From: Turbatrix aceti
Taxonomy: Eukaryota; Nematoda; Chromadorea; Rhabditida; Panagrolaimidae
Direction: 5' to 3'
Assembly (NCBI GenBank): GCA_963969345.1
Contig: OZ017767.1
Span: 10,794,471 to 10,858,470 of the forward strand
Length of the DNA stretch: 64,000 bases
Under the pieces are notes generated by a model. It worked only from the letters and a program-made list of their open reading frames with translations. It did no database searches and was not told the DNA's origin. This document shows positions 1 through 10,716 of this stretch, one piece after another. The first letter of the stretch is position 1. The number at the start of each line of letters is the position of its first letter. Position numbers and translations under genes: made by a program.

Positions 1-195
1 TAATTTAGAAAAAAAGAAACGGGAGTGGGGAGACAAAAAAAATTTTCTGGGGTTAATTATCGAAACTATCATTATAACTGGTGATATCATGATATCATTC
101 TGATATCATCCTGATATCAGTATCATATCATGATAGTGTTTGCAACTATCACTATCATATCATGATGGCAAAAAAATGGTATCAGCCAAACACTA
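1..195. mobile_element. Right end of a hAT-like MITE (TGATATCA-rich family)
   Basis: The window opens inside a non-coding element rich in TGATATCA-type palindromes that ends in ...CAAACACTA at 195. This matches, with small changes, the terminus of the complete element at 28947-29615 (TIR TAGTGTTTATCTGATA). The next 8 bases, GCGGGGAT (196-203), would be the target-site duplication. An inverted copy of the flanking DNA near 59838 lacks the element, so an empty site is visible within this window. The left end lies outside the window. Confidence 0.7.
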
Positions 196-1700
196 GCGGG
201 GATAGCGGTATTGTGTTTGAGAAGAAGGTTGGATTCATTTGAGCAAATTTTCAAAATCTGAATTCAATTTGGTAATCACAAAGTGGCAATGTTTTCATAG
301 CGGGGCCGGCTGTTTGCGCGGAGTATTTGACGATTCTCGCTGACATTGTCAATTTTTTGTTTAACGGAGAAAACATAAAAAAAATTTGAACGTGTATAGA
401 ATTGAACCGGGGTCTCAAAATTGTAAAAAGGTGTGCAGAAGAACAATACTAGACGCAATAGACTATTGCAACTTGTTTGTATACCATTTTCGCTGAGCAA
501 TAAACTCTTTTTTACTGCAGTAGCGACTGACATTGGGCAGCCAGACCTTCCAATTACTTTTTGCTGCCAAAACGCCAATTTAGTCCGCGTGGTAGTAATT
601 TTCTGTGTCGCTCGAAAATCAACTGCGCAAAGTGCTTCTTTTATTAAAGCCTACCACCCTGCATCAGTCGCTGACTGCAGTGCTGCTGCGGATTAACTTC
701 CCAAAACGTCCCCCCTCCCTTTCACACCGTGTGTGCATAGGTTCTTTTTCTCTGCGTCTCTTCGAATAATGCAATGCGGATGATCACGCTTGGCGCTACA
801 AGCTTTTTGTGTAAGCAGATGGACAAGAGCTGTGTTTGCGGATCATTTTTTCATAGTTTTTTTGCGTATGCAGAGGGACAAAAGGTGTCTCCGCGCATCC
901 TTCTTCCGCCCTTGCGAAAGCTTATGGATGGAATAACTAATTTTTGAAATGCATAAGGACTGGTATGCGTGATCAGGTTCGGAACAAACAACAATTATTT
1001 TTGATATCGCTAATTTTTTTTGTTTAACGGAGAAAACATAAAAAAATATTTGAACGTGAACCTGGGTCTCAAAATGGTAAAAAAGTGTGCAGAACGTGAA
1101 TAATAGACGCACTACACTGTTGCAACTTGAGGTTTGTCCAGAAATTACGTCATCGCAAAATTGGGGATTATTTACCCCCTCCCCCCTAAATGACGTCATT
1201 TTGAAAACAAATTGTCATTTTCTAGCGGTTTTTTTACAACTGGAAAGTTCTGCGACTCCGGATCTCTGTATATTTTTGAATTAAACGACTGTCAGACAGT
1301 CTCACTCTGTATGGGATTACCCGGGGTACAATCGCCGTGTTCCACGCAGGTGACAAAGTTAAAGGATGTGGTTTATTCGTTGCTCGTATACCTCGGGGAG
1401 AGGACAATACAGCAACAATTCGGTCAGAGCCGTATTCAATTATTATAGCCGTGCTTCGCGCAGACGCTGCGGAGACCAGGTTCCCAGCGATAGTTTTCAA
1501 AGTGACTGCGGCAGGTGTGAATAACGCCCGGAAGGGCACGGTGAAGCGCTCGCATTCTCAAAGGATGCGGCACTCTGCGCTAACATAATTCTAAAATAAG
1601 AGCATGACATTTTTGGCAATTGCCGACTGCGCGCAAATGATCGCAAAAATTAGCCGTCTTGACTGCAGCTTCGAGCCCAAACAGCCGCGGCTGTTCGATC
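196..1700. repeat. Composite repeat cluster (copies elsewhere in window)
   Basis: No gene is supported here. The stretch is a mosaic of repeats found elsewhere in the window. Bases 196-290 match 59750-59840 inverted. Bases about 430-760 match 13560-13930 inverted. Bases about 1220-1425 match 12926-13130 and 57107-57312 inverted. Bases about 1425-1700 match parts of 16860-17150, 41590-41945 and 52215-52480. Short open frames here recur as antisense or sense frames in each copy, as expected for repeated non-coding DNA. Confidence 0.7.
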
Positions 1701-1846
1701 TGTGTACAAAAATAAAAAGCCTCAAAAATTGACAAATCGATTTTGCCAAAAAAACACATTTTTACTCCGAGAGTAACAACTCACTAGAAAAAATGATCGC
1801 GTTTGACGCCAAATTTTGTTCAATGTCGGGGCAGGGTCGGCGCAAG

Positions 1847-2340
1847 GGCTTGTCCAGAAATTACGTCATTGCAAGAGGGGGGGAGGGGGGTCAGTCCAAA
1901 AATGACGGAAAATGATGGAGGGGGGAGGGGGGTACTGCTCAAAATGACGTCATTAAAAAATTTCAAGAATTGGCTTACGAATTTTCTAAATTTCAGTTTT
2001 TTTGCCAAAATGCGCTAAAAACTGACTGTTTTTGTTCCAATATGATTATGTTTCACCAATCATTTTTTTAAATATGACCGACTCCGAACAGGCTTCTTAA
2101 AAAAACATAATAACTACACAATAATTTCGGCATATAGTTTTCGAAAGTAGTTTTTAGCAAAATTGATAAACCAAAACTTGCAAAAAAAAACACTAAAAGA
2201 TGACAAATTTTTTTTTCAAAATGACGTCATTTAGGGGGAAGGGTCCGGGGTGCCCCACCTTGCAATGACGATCGATGACAGAGGGAGGAGGGGGGTAAAA
2301 AATCACCGATTTTGCGACGACGTAATTTCTGGACAAGTCC
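1847..2340. mobile_element. MITE with GGCTTGTCCAGAAATTACGTC termini
   Basis: A non-coding element of about 490 bp bounded by near-perfect inverted ends: GGCTTGTCCAG...ACGTC on the left and GACGTAATTTCTGGAC... on the right. G-rich tracts and repeated AATGACGTCATT motifs lie inside. Shorter relatives are at about 1134-1210, 13140-13250 and 57315-57390. The superfamily is not assigned because no clean target duplication is visible. Confidence 0.6.
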
Positions 2341-2586
2341 TAATCACAAGCTATATAACGCACGCTCCGCAAGCTAACACACTTCATTTTATCGAGAAAA
2401 ACGTCTTGTTGTAAAAAAAATTAAATTGAAAAACAAATTGAAAAAAAATGATGGAAAAAAAAATTAATTCCTTGTTAAAAGTAACTGTGAGTCTGTAAAA
2501 CTTGTCACAGACATAATTCCTTTTTTTGACGTGAAATTATGATGCTTCTGAATGATATCGAAGTGCGTCGTCAAATCGTTGTCAGT

Positions 2587-2866
2587 TGAATAGCAGTTCA
2601 TCACAACCCCATGAACCATATGACTGGGAGCAAGCTGAAGAAGAGGCCACAGATGCCGCAGCAGAACCGATCACCAATGACATCACCAAAGGTCAAAAAA
2701 AAAAGTGACGGACTCGAGCGACAATCAAATCGATCCGGGCACGACTAAACGAGCTAAAACCACTGCAAATGGCATCAAACTGACTTCAAAGCAGTCTGAG
2801 AAAATAGCCAACAATCTGGCTGGAATATTGATTGCTAATAAAATTCAAAAAGAGAATTTTTTTTAA
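2587..2866 (+). pseudogene. Coding-like remnant, unknown protein
   Basis: Two adjoining frames read like real protein. From about 2587 there is an acidic stretch including HEPYDWEQAEEEATDAAAEP. After a run of ten A at about 2695 the meaning shifts to another frame, with GTTKRAKTTANGIKLTSKQS and an ending ...AGILIANKIQKENFF before a stop at 2866. The poly-A run suggests a slippage frameshift. The second part recurs inverted at 59640-59750, so it is probably a transposon-borne ORF rather than a host gene. The family is not recognised. Confidence 0.35.
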
Positions 2867-2879
2867 TTTTAAAATTAAT

Positions 2880-3000
2880 GATTTTTGTACGTATGCGTGC
2901 ATTGAATTTTGTACTATGTACTTCTATACGATCAAATATGAATTTATAAACATTATGGGTGTATTATGCGCTGTTCTATACATTCACACCATTTGTCAGC
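2880..3000. repeat. Dispersed repeat fragment
   Basis: This segment (GATCAAATATGAATTTATAA... region) reappears inverted at about 52020-52130 and 60490-60590. The remainder up to 3349 holds no supported gene, only AT-rich sequence downstream of the ABCA copy A stop codon. Confidence 0.55.
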
Positions 3001-3349
3001 AGCCAAATGTGAGCTTCAAAAAGGTACGCACTTTCCTTGAAGTTCTTTTGACAACAAATCTTTTTAATTATCCGTGACGTATGTTCAGATTTTTCTACAT
3101 TACAATACATTTGTTTTCGAAGTTAATATAAGATATAAACGTTTACAAATAAAGAAATTGGCTCTATGCATCATGCTCATAATTGACCAGATTTTTTAAA
3201 ACGCATTGTCGTCATTATATTTTTTTGCTAAAAGTAGATTAATATTCATACGCAATGAAAAGATAAGCAAGAAAATGTTTTTTTATTGCTTACTTGGGCA
3301 TCGAACAATTTTCAAAATATATCAAATCAAAAAGCAATTGTTTTTACTA

Positions 3350-4393
3350 TTAAGCATTGTTAGTCGTTGCGATAAATACCTGCTCGAGAGAACTATCAGC
3401 GAAAACAAAGTCCTTGATTACGCCATCCTTTTTTTCATTTTGTTCGTCGACGAAAGCGATCAGTTCTGCGTAGATCTTAGAAATCGGCTTCTCAGATCCT
3501 TCGACTTTCTTCGGCATGTTGAAAATGAGAGTGGCGTTGCTGATGGCAGTAAGCTCTGTTCCAGGATAACTCTCCAAAACCGCGTTCGAAATTTCCTTCG
3601 TGGTTGTAGCGTCGGAGAGGATGATCTTGAGAACGTACTTGTCGCTAAAGACGTGCCTCAGGTGCTGACTAGAGCCAATGGCCTGAAGCACGCCTTTGGA
3701 CAGAAAGCCAATCCTCGTGCACAGCGTTTCGCACTCTTCCATCGAGTGAGACGAGAGTACTTCCGAAGATCCGTGATTTCGAAACGCGATGAGAAGATCC
3801 CAGACGCGACGCCTCGTTTGGGGGTCAATGCCGGCGGTCGGCTCATCCAGCATAATGATGTTCGGATTGGTCAGCAATGCTACGCCGACGGAAATGCGTC
3901 TCTTCTCGCCTCCAGAGCAACTGTAAATCTTCGAATGTCTTACGTGCTTGAGTTTGAGGACGTCAACGACGGCATTGACGCAATACTTGATTTTGACGCG
4001 ACCAGCAAGCCGGCAGAAGAGATAAAATGTTTCGTCCACACTGAGCTCCTCAAGAACCGCGTTTCCCTGGGGACAAAAACCAAATTCAGCTAAGCTGCAA
4101 AAGTTTGAGATCTTATGTCCGTTGACAAACGCGGTTCCCGAGGATGGGATGGTGGAGGCAGTAAGCATTGAAAATGTAGTTGACTTGCCTGCGCCGTTGG
4201 CGCCGAGGAGGCCAAAGCATTCGCCCGGGGAAATGCCAATTGTCAGGTCCTGAACCGCAATTTTGAGCTTATTGAGGCCCAAATAAATTTTCATGAGATG
4301 AAAAGCCGTAACAGCGTTGGTTCCAGAAGCATTGGTTACTTTTTCTTCTTCCTTTTCGACATCTGGGTTCTTTTGCAAATCGCTTGTTTTTGT
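3350..4393 (-). CDS. ABCA copy A, last exon (NBD2)
   Basis: The exon starts after ...TTTTATAG and reads TKTSDLQKNPDVEKEEEK, then a full ABC ATPase domain. Walker A is GANGAGKST, the signature CSGGEKRRIS is the usual NBD2 variant, Walker B is IIMLDEPTAGIDP and the H-loop is SSHSMEECE. It ends SSLEQVFIATTNNA-stop; the SLEQVF motif near the C-terminus is typical of ABCA proteins. It differs from copy B exon 8 at only a few residues. The long open frame on the opposite strand is a shadow of this domain. Confidence 0.85.
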   Translation of the reverse strand, partial: TKTSDLQKNPDVEKEEEKVTNASGTNAVTAFHLMKIYLGLNKLKIAVQDLTIGISPGECFGLLGANGAGKSTTFSMLTASTIPSSGTAFVNGHKISNFCSLAEFGFCPQGNAVLEELSVDETFYLFCRLAGRVKIKYCVNAVVDVLKLKHVRHSKIYSCSGGEKRRISVGVALLTNPNIIMLDEPTAGIDPQTRRRVWDLLIAFRNHGSSEVLSSHSMEECETLCTRIGFLSKGVLQAIGSSQHLRHVFSDKYVLKIILSDATTTKEISNAVLESYPGTELTAISNATLIFNMPKKVEGSEKPISKIYAELIAFVDEQNEKKDGVIKDFVFADSSLEQVFIATTNNA

Positions 4394-4848
4394 CTATAAA
4401 ACATGTGTTGAGGGAAATAGATTGATACGAAAACAGTTTTTGAGTATTCAAATAGGAATAGTGATAAAAATCGCTCAATATCGGAATCAAATGCCGAAAC
4501 CAAAAATTTTATAAAATTTGGTTGCTAACAAGACGGGACCCAAACCAAAATCAAAAAAAGATAAAAACCAAACCGGTACAAACCACTACAGTTCATGCAC
4601 GCGACAAAACTAATTCATGTTTAAAAAAGTACCATCATTTCGCCAATCGGCTGCATCATACGCCCGGCGTTGTCTTGGATAATAGTAATTGCCATCAGGA
4701 GTCCAAAATAAATTGCCACTGAGACGAGTCGTTTGTTGACATTCGACATACTGAGTGACAAATCAACTATGGGAGGAAATGTTGTTGTTGTTATTGGTAT
4801 GATCCCCAAATATTCATAGAAAGAGCCGGGTTCCTGAATCAGCTTATA

Positions 4849-6263
4849 CAGGATGCGGCAAAAGTTCGTGGACAAACGTTTTTTACCAAAACAATTATAC
4901 CAGTGGGAATAGAACAAAACCAAAATTTGTAACATTAGTACAGGTATTAGGAAAAAATTGGTGTATAGGACTTTTAGCTGGCTACCATTGGCGGCGACCC
5001 CGAAACACAAATGTGTCAAAAAACCTTAAGCTGAGCGCGCCGGAGGTGTTTTGGTGACAATTGGTTCCCTTCCCTGCGCAGCAACTGCGTTAGCAGCTCT
5101 GTACTATTAGGATGTTTAGTACAGATACCAACCTCAAAGATTTCCCATATGCCGTATTTTATCGAAATCAGATGCGGACGGGAGAACCATCAATCGGCTT
5201 AGTGACACTACTCCGAAAAATTCCTTTCCGATTTTTTCCTCTCCGATTTTTTCCCAAGTTTTCAAACTCCGATTTTTTCACACTTCAATAAAAAGACGAT
5301 TTAGGGGGTTTCGTGCGCGCTGAAGCTAACAGTGGCGTTGCCTAAGGGCACTGATCACTGTATCACGAGATATTATCATTTTTGACTGATAAAAATTTTT
5401 TTTTGATCAAATTACCCTCAGGTGATGTCATATTTGTGATTAGCATTCTCAAAAACATAAAATCAAGCAGTTGACAAAAATTGAAAAAAAAAATTTTTAT
5501 CAGTCAAAAGTGATAATATCTCGTGATACAGTGATCAGTGCCCTTAGGCAACGCCACTGTTAGCTTCAGCGCGCACGAAAACCCCCTAAATCGTCTTTTT
5601 ATTGAAGTGTGAAAAAATCGGAATTGGGGGAAAAAATCAGAGTAAATGCAAAAATGTGAAAAAATCGGAGTTTGAAAAATTGGGAAAAAATCGGAGAGGA
5701 AAAAATCGGAACCATCAATCGACAGGTGTCCAAAAGTTGAGAAAACGATGTTTTGCCCCTTTTTAAAGTTTCTTGTCTTTTGCGCCAGGGTGAACGGTGT
5801 TTTATGATTTGTTTTGGACTGTAATAGAGCTGCTAGACCAGATGAATTAAATTGGTAACAAAACTGCCGTCTCATTGGTATATAACGCCAAATCCATAAA
5901 AACAAGGTATATTTTGCCAACGGCAGAAACTAATTTACAAATTATGGGTAACTGGGGGTTTAATTTTTTCTGACAACATAATAGGTTGCTTGTTCAAATA
6001 AAATTGTTTGGAATTGTGCACTTGCTCCCGGATTAATAAGACAAAAAAAGGTGATGCACCCTGACGTGCGGCGGGGCGCATAAAAATCGGCATGGTGTTT
6101 GGGCCGATTGATCCCCGCCAACGGCAGCCAGCTAAATGTCCTTACGCCAATTGCTTCCTAATATTTACCTGTACTAATGTTAAAAATTTTGGTTCTGTTT
6201 AATTCCTTCTAGTTCAGACGTTTTGATAAAAAACGTTTGTCCACGGACTTTTACCGCACCCTG
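4849..6263. mobile_element. Tc1/mariner-like element in ABCA exon 7
   Basis: A 1415-bp insertion with inverted ends CAGGATGCGGCAAAAGTTCG (left) and, read inward from the right, CAGGGTGCGGTAAAAGTCCG. Similarity between the ends extends over about 100 bp. It is flanked by TA at 4847-4848 and 6264-6265, the duplication expected for Tc1/mariner elements. No convincing DDE transposase frame is seen, so it looks non-autonomous or decayed. It carries a nested foldback element (5197-5709). Copy B has no insertion at this site. Confidence 0.8.
5197..5709. repeat. Nested foldback element inside the Tc1-like insertion
   Basis: A long near-perfect inverted repeat: arms of roughly 200 bp around a centre near 5400-5490, both containing ATCACTGTATCACGAGATAT-type sequence and TTTAGGGGGTTT. 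The outer arms hold repeated CCGATTTTTTC units. The 12-bp sequence AACCATCAATCG occurs on both sides (5185-5196 and 5710-5721), which fits a target-site duplication of the 9-12 bp class seen with Mutator-like and foldback elements. Confidence 0.7.
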
Positions 6264-6393
6264 TAATCGTATTTTTTAGAATTTTTTTCTATATCGGGCA
6301 TGAGAATAGCCGGTGGGAAAATGTACATAACGTATTCCGGCTAAAAACAGTGTCATTATTAAATTAGATATAGAATGCAAAAAATAACCTTAC

Positions 6394-6914
6394 AAAATCA
6401 TACTTCTTGTTTTCAAATCCATCCTGAACGTCTCTGAGTTCAAAAATGCGAATTATCATAAATCCCATAATGTTGAACAAGAAGATAACAGTCGTTGCTA
6501 GATTCCCGTTATCAAATATTCTAGAGAAGCAAAACACCTCAAAAATGCACGCCATCAGATACAGCAGATTTGCCGGAAGCGCGACGACATAGTCATGTTT
6601 TGCGTAAATGTCGGGATTCTTGAGTACAATGACGATGAGGATAATGAGAATTGGGAGGTTAAAAACCATTTCGACGATAAAAGAAATAATCCAGTAACTA
6701 GGCGTTGTCAATTTTGCTAACCGATAGAGGTGTTGCGTTCCTTGAGCTTCGCAGGTATACAACATGACGGGTCCCGTTATGATGAAAACGACAAGTAAAT
6801 TTATAAAATTCAAATAAACATCTTTCGCCGATTTTTCTTTTTTCTCAACCCGAATATCCGAATGCGTTTCGAGAATCCGAATATATTCTGCGGTAATGGA
6901 AAAATTTACGTCGG
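6394..6914 (-). CDS. ABCA copy A exon 6 (second TM half)
   Basis: The exon begins after ...TTTTTTAG and ends ...GATTTT|GTAAGG. It encodes the second membrane half, with hydrophobic runs such as INLLVVFIITGPVMLY and NLPILIILIVIVL. Its phase-1 join to exon 5 gives SDVNFS. The corresponding copy B exon is 47020-46500 and differs at a handful of positions. Confidence 0.8.
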
Positions 6915-7338
6915 CTAAAAAAAAACATGTATTATGTAAGAAATCGGCAAGGCGATATGCTGAGCCCGCTAATTTTCATCCTAGTTCTCCATGGGAAAGA
7001 AGGAATCGCGACCAAAACGAATCGAGACATTTACACCTACGTGGACATCATTTGTACCTCCTAACATCTGGTCTAATGATAACTAACCACTGAGTAATGG
7101 TGAAATAAATAAATAATAAATGTAAGAAATCTTTAACAAAGAGCAAAGGTTTGTGTTTGTTTGTAAACGTTTGTGGTTTGTTTGTATTTTTTCGCAGGCT
7201 TTTATAATGTTGTATGATTTTGAACAATTATCACCAACAAAGATTGGGACAACAGCAAAATCAATGTGATTTATATAGCAAAAGCGAACAAAGAACATTT
7301 GAATAATTTCGCTCGGCACGAGCTCTTTGAGCTATGTA

Positions 7339-7780
7339 TCAGCGGTGGAATCCGATGGATATCCGAGGTTTCGGATTGGATTATTCAAATCTTCGGATTT
7401 CGGATGGGATCACGGATCGGATCATCCAAACGTTCGGATGACGGATGAATTTTTACAAAAATTAGTACCGAAGTGCCTCAAAATTGCGTCTTTAACACAA
7501 TTTTGAGTTTCCAAAACGTTCAATAACCGTATCCAAAGTGACAAAAATTTATATTCAAAATGAATTTTTAATAATAAAAAACTGTTGAATCACGTGTGCA
7601 CTATTTTCATCCGATTTTCGCTGAAAAGGCATCCAAAACAAGAAAATCAAAATTTTTTTACAGAAATTAGGATAGTTCGGATCCATCCGATCGGATCCAC
7701 GGATCGGATAATCCGAAGCATCAAATTTCGGATCGGATGGTGATTCGGATCATCCGACCGAAATTTGGATGGCCACCTGT
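7339..7780. mobile_element. hAT-like MITE in ABCA copy A intron 5
   Basis: A non-coding element full of CGGATCGGATNATCCGA-type repeats. Its ends are CAGCGGTGG on the left and CCACCTG on the right, resembling hAT termini. It is flanked by GCTATGTA (7331-7338) and GCTTTGTA (7781-7788), an 8-bp duplication with one mismatch. Copy B retains only the right part, so copy B has lost the left half. Confidence 0.65.
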
Positions 7781-7818
7781 GCTTTGTATTCAACTTTTAA
7801 AAATGTTTAAAAACTTAC

Positions 7819-9448
7819 ATTTTTTGCCTTCAACACTATTGGTGTAGGCTTCCAAAAGCACAAGGGGAGCAAGTTGAAACGAGTTGCTGTATGACAGTAA
7901 CACGTCATTGTTGTCATACAACTCGAACATGAAAGCCAATGGGGGGTATGTTTTCATGCTTTCGTACAAAAGATCAGCGGTATTGTCATCAAAACGATTG
8001 AATTCTCGGAAATGGACGTTTGGATAAGATAGATAGGCTTTTATACCATTGAACAATTTGGTGTTCTTAACCTGAGAAGAATTCTGAATCCAAATCGTCA
8101 TATCGGGGCCGGTTTTGATTGCATCGATAACAGGGGAACGTTTACCGCTAGGATTAAAATATTCTTTAATCAAAGAGTCTTGTCTGAGGAAAAGAAGCAG
8201 TATGACAAGTACGTAGGGAATCAACGTGAAAAGGTAATGCCGACGAGAGTAGTGAAATCGACGTACAAACAAGGCCATAATTTGAAAAGGGAAGTTAGAA
8301 AGCTCTGAGCGTTCTAAAAAAAGCGTGTTCTGCGCAATAGGCTGGCTGTTTGCAAACTTACCCTCACAGATATTAGCCATGACGTCGGCAACAGCGTTGT
8401 GCGTATCCTTGTCCGACTCGGGATCGGTCGTCTCGCCGACTTTGAGAAAAACCTCTTCGAGGCTGTTAACGTTAATTCCAAACGTGTCAACCATGAATTC
8501 GTTTTTCTTTTCTTCCAAAATGGATAAGATCTTTGGAAGCGACCGCTGTGCACTCTGAGGAAAGCGAATCGAAAACTGCATGCCGACAGAGCCATAGATC
8601 GTTGCCTGCTCACACTCATTCTTGATCAGAGCCACCATTTGGAGCGCCAGATCGTTGGCCTGACTACCGGTTAACTTGACCTCGGCAAACACGACTGTGA
8701 GCAGAAATCCAGTGGAGTACTTGCTTTTGAGAAAATCGATGGAACCGCTGCACGTGACCTCGCCTTTGGAGAGGATGATGACACGATCGGCAACACTTTC
8801 TGCTTCGTCCATATAGTGAGTTGTGAGGAGCACAGTACGGCCTTGCTGAATGCCCTCAATGATGCCGATCATGCTGTGTCGTGCCACGGGGTCCATGCCG
8901 GCGGTGGGTTCGTCCAGGAGCACTATCTTTGAGTCTCCAACGATGGCCATGCCAACGCAGAGCTTGCGTTTCTGTCCGCCAGAAAGCCGAGATGCGTAAA
9001 CTGATTCAGATCCCGTGAGGCCGACAGCCTTGATGACATCCTCGACTTGATCGCCTGTCACTTTGTATCCGGTCTTGAGAGTACCGTAGAAATGAAGATG
9101 TTCGCGGACAGTGAGGCGTGAAAAAATGGGATCCCACTGCGGACAGTAGCCGACAGTTTCGTTTGCGTCAACCAAAATCTGTCCAGACGTAGGTCTGTAG
9201 AGGCCGGTCAGACAGCCGAAGAGTGTACTTTTGCCAGCACCATTGTGTCCGAGAAGTCCCGTAACCTGGTTTTTGAGGGCTACAAAGGACGCATGATTGA
9301 CAGCAATTTCAGTGTTGCTCCAACGCTTGCAAACGTTGTTGACCACGATGCCGGGCTTTGATGATTCCGGGACGGGCTCATGATGACCGCCTTTGGTTTT
9401 GGTTGCCGAATCCAGATCTGGATGTGTGAAAACACGCTTGTTGACACC
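7819..9448 (-). CDS. ABCA copy A exon 5 (NBD1 and start of second half)
   Basis: The exon starts GVNKRVFTHPDLDS after TTACAG and ends ...EGKK before GTAAGT. It contains the full NBD1: Walker A GHNGAGKST, Q-loop region YCPQWDP, signature LSGGQKRKLC, Walker B IVLLDEPTAGMDP and H-loop TTHYMDEAE. Then follow the regulatory stretch ending SLEEVFLKVGET, a TM helix (LFTLIPYVLVILLLFL) and an extracellular loop. A 48-bp stretch at 8314-8361 has a perfect GTAAGT donor and TTTTTTTAG acceptor, is a multiple of three and stop-free. It may be a real intron, removal of which would join ...ICE to ERSEL. Confidence 0.85.
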
Positions 9449-9498
9449 CTGTAATTTACTTAGATTGTGGCAACAAAACAAAATTGTATTTAACTTAC

Positions 9499-9976
9499 GA
9501 TGAAAAACAATGGATGAAGCTTCTGTGTGTTATCCACGGGAAATACGTAATCCAGGTAGAAAGTGAGCAGGACGATGACTACATTATGCCATAGCAGAGC
9601 AATAAATGCCGGCCCAAGAGGTGCATAGAAACTTGTATTCGAAAAAATGTACATGGGTTGATCTGAAAGAATAATTTGTAATACAAAAACCGTTAATGCA
9701 ACAAAAAATGATACCGTATTTATCCATGAGTTGTAGATTGAAACCGATGATATAAAGCGCGAACGAGGGATGAACAAATGCGAAAGCGCATGCCAGTACA
9801 CCGCGGTATATGTTGAAAGGGGGAAACAGCAGTAGTGCAAACTGAGCAGCAGTGCTGATGATGTTAAGGAATAGAGCATAACTCATCCGGTTTACGACAG
9901 TCGTTACAAGGATGCCGAAATATACTATGTAGTGGCCGTACAAAAAGCAGGAGAAGAAGAGCGCAAGTCCTGTATC
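9499..9976 (-). CDS. ABCA copy A exons 3 and 4 (first TM half)
   Basis: Exon 3 (9976-9715) starts DTGLALFF after TTTCAG. Exon 4 (9662-9499) starts after TTTCAG in phase 1, giving DKY-DQPMYIF. They are separated by a 52-bp intron (9663-9714), and a 50-bp intron (9449-9498) follows. Together they add several TM helices (YIVYFGILVTTVV, SFALYIIGF, FIALLWHNVVIVLLTF). The two overlapping frames here are explained by the phase change at the short intron. Confidence 0.85.
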
Positions 9977-10042
9977 CTGAAATAAAAAACAGCTGAATCC
10001 TTGGGTAAGACTTCTGTGTTTTTGTTGATTGTATGAACGTGC

Positions 10043-10411
10043 CAGGGGTCATAAAATGCGGTATCACAAAATATTATCATTTTGAGTGAAAACGTGTTGC
10101 TTTATCAAATTCTATTTGTTTTAAATCATATTTGATGGATGCGCTGCCTTTATAGAAAGCGCGAAACTAAATGGGAGCACCGATCACCAGAAAGGACAGT
10201 TTTCGATAAAGCGACCTTTTTGGGTATTAAGCAGATCTCCCGGACGGAATTTTTCAAAAAATTTTTTTTCAAATTTTGTCCAGTAAAAATTACTTTAAAA
10301 AATCTGACATTTATTACAAAAATTTTAGTGATATGGGGATGCAAATAAAAAAAACAACGCGTTATCACTACAAATGATAATATTTTGTGATACCGAATTT
10401 TGTGACCCCTG
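10043..10411. mobile_element. MITE in ABCA intron 2, copy A
   Basis: Inverted ends CAGGGGTCATAAAAT and ATTTTGTGACCCCTG enclose a second inverted pair (TATCACAAAATATTATCAT / ATGATAATATTTTGTGATA). The equivalent intron of copy B carries the same element (49565-49971), so it predates the ABCA duplication. The CAGGGGTC ends are hAT-like, but no clear 8-bp duplication is seen. Confidence 0.6.
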
Positions 10412-10716
10412 GCAACGTCACAGTCAACTTCAGAGCGCACGAATACCCGGAATCCGAAATTTTTTTTTTAATTTACAAACTTGATATATGCCACTAAACC
10501 TTCAATTTGCCCCACAAAAATTACTTAGTGATCCTATGGGATAACGCGTGTATGGGAAAAAGCCCGTATGGGGAAAGCCCGATATGGTGAACGTTCCTTA
10601 TACTGTTTTTGTTATATGCATATATGCATTTACAAACAAACATAAACTTTTTATTTGAGACGTTAAAAAATTGTTCTTCCAAATATTTATTTAAAAAAAA
10701 GCTGTAAATAACTAAC

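Larger units (their letters stand above)
4633..6340 (-). pseudogene. ABCA copy A exon 7 split by a transposon
   Basis: The exon begins at 6340 after ...TTTTAG, runs to 6266, is broken by the element at 4849-6263, and resumes at 4846 down to the donor at 4633 (ATG|GTACTT). Removing the element and one TA would leave 291 bp, an in-frame length, comparable with the 282-bp exon 7 of copy B. The encoded segment covers an extracellular loop and a TM helix (VAIYFGLLMAITIIQ). The loop differs from copy B at most positions, while the helix is identical. Confidence 0.75.

Noticed and set aside
3206..4093. 295-codon plus-strand open frame, with a counterpart at 44882-45625
   Set aside because: It is exactly antisense to the ABCA NBD2 exon in both copies; the minus strand carries all ABC motifs with correct splice borders.
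5504..5920. 138-codon frame in the Tc1-like element as a possible transposase
   Set aside because: It straddles the nested foldback element and lacks HTH or DDE/DDD signatures.
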